64,000 bases of DNA from Bimastos eiseni (GCA_959347315.1 OY365808.1:582975-646974), one strand, 5' to 3'; shown: positions 49,570 through 61,899, counted from the first letter of the stretch. Numbers and translations are program-made. The notes: a model not told the origin generated them from the sequence alone.

Positions 49570-51186
49570 CAATAACAAAAGCTGCATTGGATTCAATATC
49601 GCTTTTAGTAAAAGCTCGTTAGAATGTTATTTCGTTCAGTTGATCATATGTTTAAAAACAGTTCGTAAGAGCGTCGTATGATCTACTTGTGATGCAACGT
49701 TATGACTATTGAGTTGATGTTTTTTATGATGTCAACACATTTATTGTATTTTGAATCATTTGTTATCTTTTATTATTTTCATTCATTTCATTTTGTTTTT
49801 TGATTTGTTTAATGATAACTATTGTATTGTTCTTTTTCAGAAAGGCCAAGACTGCAGGCATTTAAAGGCATTTTACCTTATATGGAGGTGCGGATGATAA
49901 TGGCAGATTCGTTATTCTCTTCTCGAATTCATTTGCAAGCTTCGGGTTATCGGCTACTCTTGCTGTTTAATGCTTTTAGAGTTTTTATCAGAAACTGTTT
50001 TAGTATCACTGATGTGTTCAGATTAAGCACTGGATTTTACAAATCATTTGAACCGAAATGTTGGATGGAAATTGCTCTTCGTTTCTGAAGCAGTTTGTTC
50101 TAACATGTCTAGCTTAGATTTGTTTCGGAGAATCACCATGTACGTAGTAGAGCTTTCTAAGGTCTGATGTAGCAGTGATGATCTTAGAGTTTTTATCAGA
50201 GACTGATTAGTTCATCGGAAGTCGTAAATTCTTTGTTGATGTGTACTTTAGTCGAAAGCTGGTGGAAGTGTGTTCTTAATTGTGACTGTTTTGGAATAAT
50301 CTTATTTTAAACATGGGCTGCAGCTTTAAACTCCAATAGATCTGTTGTAATTGTCATAAACAAGGTTTTCAATGGCAATCTTGTCTTTGTTTTTATTTAT
50401 ATGGCTAATGATTGTATAGTTTGTGTTATTAATGAGGTAGCTGCAGCAGTCTTTTCTGCCTGTTGTAGCCACAGTAAAGTCAGGAAATTAAAGATAAAAC
50501 GAAGACGTTGACAGATATCTGACAGATATAATTAGATATCTCCTCTATCTAGACTCACATTCAAAGAACTACAACCGCTTCTAGTAAAAATATCTACAAA
50601 GGTGGTATGCAGTTTCCTTATAATATCTTTCGTTAGCAGATTACAGTTTGATTATTTCAATCATGTTGCTCATTTCATGGAGGGATATTTCATAGCCATA
50701 TATGCAGTATTTATTATACACCCGGGCTTATATTGTATGCATACATGTTCTATGCATATTTATACGGACCTCTCAATGTCTAGGTTATGTTGGTCTGTAA
50801 AACGAAGTTTCATCAGGATTTTAAGTAGAATGAAGTTATAATTAATATGGGGTGTGTCGGATAGGCATGAAGAGAACTATGCGACAGAATACAAAGTTCT
50901 TAAATGCGTCTTTTGCCCTATCTGGACTCGCATTGAATAATACTATTGATTGCTGATGGATTGCACTCCTACTACGTCAACTAACTCAGTGGCAGATTGG
51001 AAGCACAATATTAAGGTATAATTATATTTCGTCAATAAAGGCCATAATGAACATAGTTGTCACAACAAACCATGAACAAAAGAGGCAGAACACATTTGCA
51101 TAAGTGTGATGTGACGATCCTGCACGGTTTGAATGGGTGCTCGTGAATAAGCTGGTGCCCTGCTTCATAGGTAACGCTTTAGAAGC
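49570..51186. other. Convergent KIF23 / collagen-olfactomedin intergenic region
   Basis: AT-rich, with no recognisable gene. It should hold the 3' UTRs of both genes; ATTAAA-type signals are present (for example about 50488). A good acceptor at about 49841 is discussed as an alternative KIF23 3' exon. A family S SINE core lies at 51121-51190. Confidence 0.6.
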
Positions 51187-51190
51187 TTAG
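51121..51190 (+). repeat. SINE-like repeat copy (family S) overlapping a stop codon
   Basis: GGGTGCTCGTGAATAAGCTG, GTGCCCTGCTTCATAGG and AACGCTTTAGAAG match the family core. The minus-strand TAA stop of the collagen-olfactomedin gene (51189-51187) lies at its right edge. Confidence 0.65.
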
Positions 51191-53230
51191 GAGACGAGCA
51201 GAGGATAGGTGAGTAAGTTTCCTTTGTCCCAACTGTAGATCTTCTTTTCGACCGGATTGTAAGAGACCATGTTGTTCATTTGGAATGGATTGTTGAACTT
51301 CAAGTGAATCGACGCCAGCCGCTGTTTCATGTAGAGATCAAAGGCAAAGTCTATAGTTGTCTCCTTTGATGTCGTGTCCTTCAACAGATACAACATCCCG
51401 CATGACACGAATCCATTTCCGTAATCGTGGTGCTTAACGGAGATGTTCCAGGTCTTCTCGATGTGCAGGTCCTCCGTGTTCAGTTTGGAAACGAACAGAC
51501 TGTTCGGTTCCGCTTCGGCCGCGTACACCGCCCACAATCCATTCTCATCAACTGACAGATCGAAGAAATTATATTCCGTGTAGTAGACGTAGTCCTTTCC
51601 CTGGTAAACCGCTCTCGGAATGTACACCTTCGCCAATGTTTCGTTGCGCACGAGGTCATGCCTGACGAGTTCGCTAAATCCTGCGCGGTGGTAGATGAAA
51701 GAACTGTCGTAGATGACGTGACCCGTTCCGAAGTAGAGTTCCTTCAGTTCGTAGATGGTCTCTGGATCGTCCTGTTTGAACTTGTCGAGGTTTGCGTAGC
51801 TGTAGAGAAGCTTTCCGGTGAAGTGTTTCGTCATCCAGAACTTGTCTCCCAGTTCCGACCGATCCTTGGTGTCTCGCATCCACGTCCCCCAATAGGTGTT
51901 CGTGTACTTATGGAACAGCGGCTTTCCAATCTTCTGAATCCTACACTCTGTTCAACAATCCAATAATAGTAGAATGAATCAACTGCCTCTGCTAATTAAA
52001 GAATTAACACTAGAAGTCACAATCTTATTCATTCATATAGTGAAAGGCGACAGGGCCTATGCTATGGGCCCCTACAGTTGGATGGGTTAATTTGATCGCT
52101 GCCACATGTAAGTCTGTTAACGAAGCTGTATGTTTTTTCTTGGATATTGTAATAATCAAGCGTAGATACAAGCTGCGCCCTAGATTGCGCGATTTCCAAC
52201 TGCAAAAATAAAGTTCTGCATGTTGTGTTCCATGAATAATGATAATAACTGCTATTTAAACCCATAAATTCACTTCCGAAATTCCGGATTTCGTGCTTGA
52301 AAAATTCTGGAATTTCGGTATTTATAAAAGACCGGAATTTCTGGAATTCGGAAATTCCGGAATTGCAATCTCTATTGGTGTGGAGTAAATTTATGAATTT
52401 ATGCCCATTAGATGGAGAACTTTATTTTATTTACATAGGCCTAATTATGATATATATTAATATGATATAGCCTATAGTAGACCCTATATTTCATGTTTGA
52501 CTCTCTACAAAGATACAAACGCCAAAACAGAAATGCTACTGATGAGGAGTCTGTTGGCATTATTATTTGATTGAACACCTGTAGCAAGTAGCTACTATGT
52601 TGAAGCTGATCATGCGTTTTCTGCTGCCTGTGTTAGACCTATCTGCTCCAGGTTGCAGACTCGGTGATGAAACCTTGGACTCACTGCGCTTCCGGCGTTC
52701 ATATTTTTCAGAAGCATGCCTGCTGCATTATGGATTCATTAACACCGTGGATTATAGGGTATATCTGTGTTCTTAAAATTTGTAACTTTTATCTATTTCT
52801 TTGACCATTGTCCCTGAATATTAACTTTGTGATATCATCGATGCTACTTCCATGTGTAGTGTGGTATTATAGCCTACTAGTTAAGAAGACATAAAATTAG
52901 TATTTGAATTTGATAAAACTTTGTTGGAAATTGACAGTAATAGTCGGCCAATACGTTCATAATAAGAATTCCGGAATAATTCCGGAATTTTTAATTCCAG
53001 AAATTCCGGAAAAATAATCATGGTCCGGAATTGAAATCTCTACTCACCAACGACTCTTGGATCAATCGTCGGCTCAACTGTTGTCGTCATCGGTGTTGTC
53101 GTCGGCTCTGAAATGAAATCTTCTCAAAATAAACGTCTAGAATGGTAACTATGGCAACGGCTGTTTTCCAACAAAGAAAACGCGAAACTATATGGTAGAC
53201 AAACCATTGTTTGCCAAATAGAACAAATGC

Positions 53231-53266
<36 letters not shown>

Positions 53267-53710
53267 TATATATATAATGACGACTGATTTCGAACAAAGA
53301 AAATACGTATACGGCAATGAATGTATCGTAATGAAAGAAATGAACCTAGCTAATATGGTAACTATTGCTTTGAAACAATTTGCAAACACCTCTACGTAGC
53401 TATGATTACGATCATTGTTTTGAAACAAAGATAATACGCAGATATGTGGTAGTTCTTAGGCTATAATGATTATTTTCTTACGATGACAGTAAGCAGATGT
53501 GTAACAGATTGTTTTGAAAAAAATGTAGCTACGTAGCCTATGGGCCTACGTAGCAACAGAGAAAATACGTAGATAAGCATTAAGCTACGATTGTTTACCA
53601 AATAGAAAATACGTCTATAAGATAACAGCTGATTCCAAATAAAGTTAAATACGCATATATATAAAGGCCTATATATACGTATTTATACACATGTATATTT
53701 ATACACACAC

Positions 53711-53747
<37 letters not shown>

Positions 53748-55838
53748 ATAACGATTGTTTTATAACAAAGAAATGGTGGCGTTGGAATCGATTGTTTCAA
53801 AACAAAGTAAATAGGGGTCTGCATAGATATGTAATTATTGTATTCAGACAATGAAAATACGTTTGCCAGACCTGTCTACGATTGCATTTTAACAGAAAAT
53901 ATCTGAGACAACTCCGTATAAGTTACTTAATTCAGAGATTTGAATTAGGTTAGTACTTAGAAATGATTATGCCCTTACAAACATCAATATTTAAGTCAGT
54001 TGAATATGATCTGAAGATCAGCAAGGTTAGAGAGGAATTGGGAAGTATCGCAGCCCTCTTTGTTGAAATAGTGTGAGGTCAAACATTTACAGAAGTATTA
54101 GGCTAGGGTAAAGGGAAAGCACAGTTACTAAAGAATGTCACGGCCTTTGACCTTTGTTTGCCGAAGCCCTCAACTGAGGTTAGGTTAAAGGTTAGGTTAG
54201 ACAGCCAATGGTTAAAGGTTAAAGGTTAGGTGAGACAGTCAATAGTTTATATCGATCGAACAGAACTCACCCTCAGTCGTTCCTTCCGTTGTCTCACATC
54301 CGCAAGAGACTAATTGGAACAACAAATGGAACAAAGATAGAACAATTATAATTAGATCAACTGATTAGACCAACAGATCTAATTAGGCTGTCAACGGGTA
54401 CCCAGGTACAACGCCCGAGGCTGGCTGCCCGGACAATGATATCGGTTTTCGGGTGCCCGACATTCCGTAAAAATGCGCAATTCCCTATATTTCCTAACAC
54501 AATGTCGGGTATCCAGATATCCGCTAGTAGGCGGGTACCCTGGCCGTGATTTTAACATTTTTGACAGCCTTAAACAGATCACAAACAACTAGTAATAAGA
54601 ACCACCAACTAATCAGAATCTGATTGAATAATACGGAAATTAGTCTATAATTATGGTGATGGCTTCGATATTAGTATGTGACGGTATAGTGATGTAATAC
54701 TTTTATTGTCTTTCTTTGATGTTTTGCTAATGAGTGCGATTTGGACCAAAAAAGATTATTTGCTTTTTGTTTTGTTGTTGTTTATTGCACAATACAAGTA
54801 TTGGAATGAATCCATGAGTAGGCCTGTACTGCAATAGTAGCTGAGAAAAGCTAAATGGATTATGCAAACCACGGTTCCTCTTTCTTGGATAATATTCGTA
54901 CATTTTTAGGCCTTTATCTTTTCGCCTTATTAGCCCATTGCAACTCCAGTTATAACAACGACGAATTCAAATTTCACTGCGAATGATTGAGTTCAGAGTG
55001 CTACTCTTTGAGTTCATTGAGGTTGTTGTGAATTAATTTAAATTCATCTGAATCTGCTAATCTGTGTCAGCTATGTCTTTATAAATAAAGAAATTCATGA
55101 GATAGAGGCAGAGCCACACACAAACACAGAGAGAGAGAGAGAGAGAGAGAGCCAGACAGACAGACAGACAGATAGACAGAGACGGAGGTGGGCATAGTTA
55201 ATTGATAACATATACTTGAACAAGAAACTGACCTTGACAGACACGGTTCAATATCCAGAGTCAATCAATGTCGACATAGCCTTAAATGAGTTGGCGCCTA
55301 TCAGGATACCAAAAGTGTGTTCAATAAGATGATGAAGACTCATGACACTTGTATTATTCCGCCTCAATGTTTCTTACTTCGGGTTTGTAACAAACATGGA
55401 TGCTATTAAGACTGCAAAGGTTTAAGATTTTCAGACACAGCTGGATAAATAGATTATGCAGGACTTACATCCGGGTACTCCTTTGGGACCTGGTAGACCT
55501 GGTGGACCTGGAAGCCCTCTTGGACCACGATGGTCTACAAAAAGCATAATACCCTCCATACTCAGGAATCAATATAATATATCAAAATATGACCGGATTA
55601 TGCCACGGGTTTAGGTTCCTCAGATTCGTTTCATAGCAGCTTCTAAACAGAGAGAGCTAGACATCTATAATATCGATAGACACATAATGACTTAAAGAGA
55701 CGTAGAAAGACATAGTTAAAGAGGTAGACACATAGGATAAATTGATTGACAGACTTTGACAAAGTCACAGAACTTTTGGAAAAGCCACGCATAAGGCCTC
55801 TCTCTCTCTCTCTCTTTCTGTCTGTCTGTCTGTCTCTC

Positions 55839-55876
<38 letters not shown>

Positions 55877-58800
55877 GCCCTGAAATATATGCCCTGACCA
55901 ACTTCCGACCTTCGCATCACCCACCATGATTTGCAGTTGACCCACATATTACTTGCTACAAGTTTCGTACAGCAAAGTAAACACTTCTGCACTTCAAATG
56001 CTACAGTTTCTTCGCTACACGTTATAACTTAACAGTACAGTAGTTTTTTTTAAAAGAAGACTGTGTTGAACCCTCAATACCTGGATATCTTTGAATGAAT
56101 GGTGATCCTGCGGATAATTCTCCTTTGTCTCCTTTGAATCCTATGTCTCCTCTGGGCCCTTGGTCGCCTTTTGGCCCTGGGTCTCCTCTGAATCCTTGGT
56201 CCCCTTTCAGACCTTGGTCTCCCTTGTCGCCTTTTTCTCCATTCGGTCCAGTTGCTCCTTTGTCCGCTTTCGGACCCAGTTCACCCCGTTTTCCACGCTT
56301 CCCTTTCTCGCCTGGAGGACCTGAACAACACAGAGGACATAGCCTAATTAATAATTATCATCATCCGACCGTCAAGGAAAGTTCTAGCAAAGCATGGATC
56401 CAAATTTTGAGGTGAGACTGAGTCTATTATAGAGTGCGATTTGCAGTCGACAGGTGTTAGCTGTATAGGCTACTACGCAGAGGCGTCCAGATAGGATTAA
56501 CGCTCCTGCTACTACGGAGCAATTATGAAGAAGGAAGGCCGTCTTCCGCGGTTAATAATACTCAGTTGGGGGTAGACAAACGGCAGAACCAACATCTTTG
56601 GGGAAACTTGTCTTTAGTTGTATATTATGGTCTTAACGATATCTATTTTCTACAATGCTACTGTGTTCGGAATCGATAACTTCTGAAGTTGGAACAGGTA
56701 ACGATGGTCAATGCTGTGAAGATAATAATATTGATGCATGGAAGTAGACAGACATGGTTCTATTTGTGTTTCAGAGACTAATATTTTTAAATCAATAAAG
56801 TTTATATTGAATCCTAGACATTCAAGATTTAACATGCAATGACGATACAATCACGTCACATAATTGAAAAAGGTAACGCAAGACATTTTCTGTAAACTAC
56901 ATAACCTATCCCAATAAGACTCCGTGAATCGTTCTTCTTTATCTTACTTCACTTCGTGAGAATGAGCTTAAACAAATATGAGTCAATTCTAGAAGCTGGA
57001 TATAAGAATACTAAAGCTGCGGATTTTAACGATTACTTTGTCGATTAATTGTTAAACCATTTTAATCGATTAATGTCGAATTGTTAGATTAATATATTTA
57101 TTTATTTCGTAACGTAGAGAGGCTCATTTTTGGGGAAACATAATTATTATGGTGAAAATAGGGCCTATAGGCCCATTTTAACGTTTGAGTACAAAATCAA
57201 GCTATCATTTCTCATTTAAGGTGAATGCCAATGGAAATATCGAAGATGGCGGCAAAATTAACTGCTTTCATTTGCAAGTAACAGTTTGCTTGCAGTGAAT
57301 CAAAATCAAAGCTAACATGTTCAACATCAGTGGAATAATCGAAGTCTTTAGTAAAAAGAAAGTAGTAACTGATCCAGTGACTAAGTTACATTTTCAACGG
57401 TTTTTCAAGATTAACATACATGCGCAGCATATACGAAATAAATCGAAGTTAATCGATTAATCTAAGTTAAATTGTGGAGATTAATCAATTACCTGATTTA
57501 AATCCGAGCCAGCCCTAAAGACTGCACTAGAAACCGGCACCAGGATGAACATACCGGGGATGAAATGCAACTGGGTCCAGTTCGTATAGAACGTTTACCA
57601 ATTGTTTTTTTTTCTTCCAGCATGAGGATAGTTGGCTCGTATACAGGTGGATAGACTAAAGAAGCGTGAACGGTTAGATAGAACCATAGAAGATTAGAAG
57701 AGTGGCAGAAGCTGGAGAAGAAGAGATGTCGTTCCATTGACGTACCTGCAGGGCCAGGTGGACCAATGTCTCCATTGTCTCCAGGTGCTCCAATGAGTCC
57801 CGACTTCCCTTTCATTCCTGGTTCGCCTGGATCACCTTTCGGACCAGGGATTCCGAATTCTCCCTTGTCGCCTTTCGTTCCCGGCTCCCCTGGAATGCCG
57901 GGTTCTCCGTTGATTCCATTCGTACCGTCTCGACCCTGTTCTCCCTTCGATCCATGCTTCCCTCTCTCTCCCCTTTCGCCAGTCTGTCCAGGTAATCCGG
58001 GAACTCCAGGCTCCCCGTCAGTTCCCTGCTCACCCTTTGGACCAATTTCTCCAGCAACGCCAGGGACGCCCATTTCGCCCTGAGGACCCGTATGACCATC
58101 TGGACCCTGTGGTCCCGGAAGCCCATCTGCACCTTTCAGCCCTGGTTCCCCAGGCGCTCCAGGTTGGCCATCGAGACCTTGTGGCCCCGGCTGACCCACT
58201 GGTCCAGGAGCCCCAGGTGGACCATCAGGTCCAGGCACCCCAGGTTCTCCTTTGGTTCCTGGATCACCTTTGTCTCCCTTCTCGCCTGGAAATCCGTCGG
58301 AGCCTGGGTAGCCCCGAAATCCCAGCTCTCCAGGAGGGCCTTCGGGTCCCTCAGAACCTCGGTCTCCCTGTGAACCCTTTTCTCCTGGAGTTCCCTGCAC
58401 TCCTTGATCTCCAGGTGGTCCAGTTGGACCTGGTAGACCTGGTTCTCCAGGCAGCCCTACGAATAAAGCGATTTTATACAATAGACACACCAGGATAGAT
58501 TTGCGCCGAAGTATTGGGTGGTGGCTCTAAAAATGTCACAACGGCGCATTATAGTAATCATGCAATTAACAAAGTAAAATAAATTAACTTGAGGCTATGC
58601 GCAGGAACAGCTCATCCAAGTCAGAGGGGTACGCACATGCATACTGTGTGACTTGACTGCAGCGTCTTTATCTTACCATCGCTACCTACTCACCTATTCA
58701 AATGGTTTTCTAGGCTCAATGGGCCAGCCCCTCCCCAACGATGATTAATCAGATGATTGGTTACTGACACTTTGCGGTTGGTAAAGAGCTGTGCAATGAT

Positions 58801-61513
58801 CGGTAAGACGCGGAAAACAAAAGGTTATTGATTGGGATGGAGGCAGATGGGGGAGCTGTTGGAATTGGCGCAAGGTAGGTCTATATTATGGTAAAGGAAG
58901 TTAGAATGGAGGGGATCTATGAGAGGCTGTGTTAGTACTTTGGAGGATGGGTGATGGATTGATGCCGCGCTGCAGTTAGAGTGGGTGGCATTTAGGTGGT
59001 AAGATGTTGGAAGCAGAGGCAGAAAGTGCAGTTCAGTGATTGATTAGATACAACAATACTAGAAGCAGATGCATAAATTGCTACTCTAGTCACGTGGTAG
59101 TTTTTATTGTTTCCTACAAGACACCTTTGTCTTTGTAGGTTCCAAAATATCATGACTACTGTAGTTACTCTTTGAGTGTCAATTAAGACGATTCAAATGC
59201 GCAGTACCTGTTCAGTGGTATTCAGTAGGCTTTCTATCATCTTAACCACATTGCCCTTGCAAAATGCTCTGATGGAGTGCAAGCACGACCCATAGTCCAA
59301 TGGGACTTAAACGTAATCGTAATCTCCGAACTTCTAAAGTGCCACTTGAAAGTAAAACGCAGGGCACCAGCTTATTTGCGTGCTAATAGCACCACATGGG
59401 GCAGATCTAATGCCAATGTAGTAGATGGAAGAGGATCTCCCTTCCTTCTCCCCCTCATCCTACTCCGGTGATCTGCATTCCACATCCATCGGAGTTGTTT
59501 TCGAAGCGAGACCCGTTGACGTCGTTGAAAGTGTTACCCTGTCTCTAAGCGATTCCTCTGATCATAATTGAGGCAAAACACGTTCGGCGATCGCAAGGCC
59601 ATTAGACGCCTTGAACCGTTGAGTGAGTGACGAGGAATGCGTCTATGCCGCTCCAACCTCATCTTTTCCAGGAGTTGCTGGCAGCAGACACGTTCCCGGA
59701 TAATGGGTCAGTGATGGCCGGGCGCCATATAAATGATGATGGGCGGGGTCTAGCAAGAGACACGTGACCTTGAAATCGGGGTTAGGACATAGAGGAACTG
59801 GAGACAGGTAGAACGATCGGAGTATTACGACAACATTAAAAGATATCAAATGCCAATAGAACATCCAGATGAGGAGGGAAGATGGGATGGAAAAATTAAC
59901 GGAAGGAAGAATAAGAGGAAGGAAAAGGGAGATAAATGAGAAGGGGTGCAAGGCAGGGCTTAGTGGCGCAGACGGGGAACAGCTGAGAACAAGGACGAAG
60001 GGACGGGGTGCCATTGTTAGGCCCACTACACTACCAATGAGAAGTCGTCGTATAGGCGGTAAACGATGCGGCGATAAATGCAGATATTAGGATATGATGT
60101 CCATGTAGGCCTACATGCATTCACCCTTGTAGTCCATTTGTATATACCCTACACTCATTATGGAACCCATATTATGGTACCCTCATTATGGAACCCATAT
60201 TATGGTACCCTCATTATGGAACCCATATTATGGTACCCTCATTATGGAACCCATATTATGGTACCCTCATTATGGAACCCATATTATGGTACCCTCATTA
60301 TGGAACCCATATTATGGTACCCTCATTATGGAACCCATATTCTGTGTATCTGAATATTTATAGACGGCCTATACCGCCTGCTCTTACAACTATCAAAAGC
60401 GCTTTCGCTCGGATCCAAATCGTCAACTCTAAATTTCTGAAGCGCAGGGCACCAGCTGATTCATGAGCGTTGCATCGAGTTAGAAGGGTTGTCGAGAGGT
60501 AAATGAGGTCCTAGTTCGCTTGCCAAGGAATCCAGAGAGCGTGAATTGAGAAGAATTCGCTTCGCTGTAGCCGAACTGATAATAATCGAGGTTCTAAATG
60601 TATTTGTCGACAGCATAATGAACTTTAATAACTATACTTTGACCGTATGAAATATTACAATCAGATTACGAGTAAACCCAGGATCAAGTCCATCAGAGGC
60701 TGTTTGCAGGTGGAAGAACTTCCTTCGCCCGTTCGTTCAAATGGAAGAACGACAAAAAGATTGAAAACTACTCCAGATGCCTAGCAAGTTTTTATTCCTG
60801 TTAGTGTTGAAATTTACTTGGAACTTCTACGCGAACGGCAGTTAAAAATTTCCACACTAGTGGCAGTAAAAAGTTGTTTGCGTTTGCGATCTGCGCTGTG
60901 GCGAGAAAGCATCGATGGATTTAGATAGGAAAGTAATGTGCGATGCTGTAGGTATTTCGTGCGCTCTCAGTGAATAACGAAAGTAGAAATGGCTGCGACT
61001 TTCCACACTGCACTCCTGCCGCTCTCTGTCTCTGTCTCTGTCTCTGTCTCTGTCTTTGTCTGTCTCTGTCTCTGTCTCTGTCTCTGTCTGTCTCTGTCTC
61101 TGTCTCTGTCTCTGTCTCTGTCTGTCTTTGTCTCTCTATGTCCTTGTCTCTCGGTCTCTCTCTTTCTTTCTCTCTTTATCTCACTCTGTGTGTGTCTCTC
61201 TGTCTCTGTCTCTACCTTTGCCTCTCTTTGTTCTCTCTGTCGCTCTCTGTCCTACTCAAATGATCTACCTGGTGATGACCTGATGATTAAGGATTGATTC
61301 TGGCGTGCCATCGGTTGATGCCCTGTGCATGTTACGCTATGGAAGTTGCTAATTAATTAGAATTATTCCTACTACTTATATTAATTTGAGAACAGCTGGA
61401 CAGAGAGATATATAGGCAGATTAATAGATAGATATGATGGTAGAGAAAGAGAGCGACAGACAGCGATAGGGAGGAAGAGGGAAGGAGTGAGAGACACGCA
61501 CACATAGAGAGAG

Positions 61514-61567
<54 letters not shown>

Positions 61568-61649
61568 GTGGTCCTTTATAATACTCGCCTGTTCTTCCTG
61601 CCGGACAATGTTCGGCCAATGCAAAGCAGTATTCTTTCACAACAGCCAC
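51187..61649 (-). CDS. Collagen-olfactomedin protein (gliomedin/UNC-122-like), 3' part
   Basis: Seven minus-strand exons: 61649-61589, 58456-57746, 56320-56081, 55534-55469, 54309-54271, 53107-53048 and 51947-51187, giving 645 aa to a TAA stop. All six introns are phase 1. The first exon encodes [20 protein letters not shown], a Cys pair just before the collagen. Exon 2 is 79 uninterrupted Gly-X-Y triplets. Exons 3-4 add about 30 more, broken once by Ala for Gly (GPKADKG). A short Cys/Thr-rich linker follows ([12 protein letters not shown]). The last exon is an olfactomedin domain starting [20 protein letters not shown], with [16 protein letters not shown] and VSCGMLYLL, including the two disulfide Cys. 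Relatives are membrane-anchored or matrix colmedins acting in cell adhesion and synapse or node assembly. The N-terminal exon(s), with the expected membrane anchor, were not identified. Confidence 0.9.
52275..53042. repeat. GGAATTCCGG-rich clusters, likely hAT-related termini
   Basis: Two clusters (52275-52373 and 52968-53042) are packed with AATTCCGGAA motifs. Both end in CCGGAATTG(C/A)AATCTCTA in the same orientation. The second stops 6 bp short of the exon 53107-53048 donor. I could not pair the ends or find a target duplication. Confidence 0.45.
54380..54572. mobile_element. 193-bp hAT-type MITE with perfect 8-bp target duplication
   Basis: The ends are TAATTAGGCTGTCAACGGGT and, as reverse complement of the right end, TAAGGCTGTCAA. 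AACAGATC flanks both sides (54372-54379 and 54573-54580). Internal GGGTACCC/GGGTATCC motifs are arranged as inverted repeats. Inserted in a collagen-olfactomedin intron. Confidence 0.8.
55116..55190. repeat. (GA)n and (CAGA)n microsatellite
   Basis: GAGAGAGA followed by CAGACAGACAGA, the same simple motifs that build the 35-41 kb satellite. A complementary tract (TCTC then GTCTGTCTG) is at 55800-55840. Confidence 0.9.
57012..57517. mobile_element. hAT-like element rich in ATTAATCGATTAA
   Basis: The left end TAAAGCTGCGGATTTTAACG and the reverse complement of the right end TAGGGCTGGCTCGGATTTAA are imperfect inverted repeats. The flanks AAGAATAC and AAGACTGC match at 6 of 8 positions. TCGATTAAT repeats lie near both ends. 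About 506 bp, non-coding, in an intron of the collagen-olfactomedin gene. Confidence 0.6.
59309..59395 (-). repeat. SINE-like repeat copy (family S)
   Basis: CGTAATCGTAATCTCC, CTTCTAAAGTGCCACT and AACGCAGGGCACCAGCTTAT are the exact reverse-order complements of the blocks at 9976-10085 and 25026-25115. Confidence 0.7.
60153..60345. repeat. 28-bp tandem repeat, about 7 copies
   Basis: The unit begins ATTATGGAACCCATATTATG and ends GTACCCTC. Copies are almost identical, indicating recent expansion. Because 28 is not a multiple of three, the spurious frames cycle. Confidence 0.95.
60380..60486 (-). repeat. SINE-like repeat copy (family S)
   Basis: AGCGCAGGGCACCAGCTGAT then TCATGAGCG is the reversed family core, directly downstream of the 28-bp array. 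Confidence 0.6.
61020..61250. repeat. (CTCTGT)n-rich tract
   Basis: TCTCTGTCTCTG repeats with interruptions. All frames stay open and read as SVSVSV or LCLCLC. Confidence 0.93.
61440..61565. repeat. (GA)n tract
   Basis: GAGAGA run, densest at 61519-61565, ending about 25 bp before the collagen-olfactomedin exon border at 61589, inside the intron on its 5' side. Confidence 0.93.
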
Positions 61650-61899
61650 CTGTGCAACATCAACAACACAGCATTTGACGTCACAGCATCTTAAAAAATA
61701 TAGAATATTCAATTAACACAATACTGCTTATCTATTAGGCACACTTGACTCGGCCATAACCTTACATGGGTTAGTGCCAGTACTTAGCCTGGAGAATGGA
61801 GGAGAGAGGCGCTAGACATCTTTGTTATAACACAGTTTCTTAAACAGCAGCTAACCAATAAAATGATTCCGGTAATTATCAGTTAGTACGATATTTATT

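Larger units (their letters stand above)
58457..61588. other. Large intron of the collagen-olfactomedin gene
   Basis: This 3.1 kb intron contains two reverse-oriented family S copies (59309-59395 and 60380-60486), a 28-bp tandem repeat (60153-60345) and CTCTGT and GA simple repeats (61020-61250 and 61440-61565). No exon was recognised inside. Confidence 0.65.

Noticed and set aside
56095..56415. Plus-strand Pro-rich ORF ([14 protein letters not shown])
   Set aside because: Antisense shadow of the second collagen exon.
57766..58498. Plus-strand ORFs opposite the collagen exon (SPGSPGSPF type)
   Set aside because: Antisense shadow of Gly-X-Y codons; the minus strand carries the phase-1 collagen exon.
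60078..60466. Overlapping ORFs reading [14 protein letters not shown] repeats
   Set aside because: The 28-bp tandem repeat read in three frames, not a gene.
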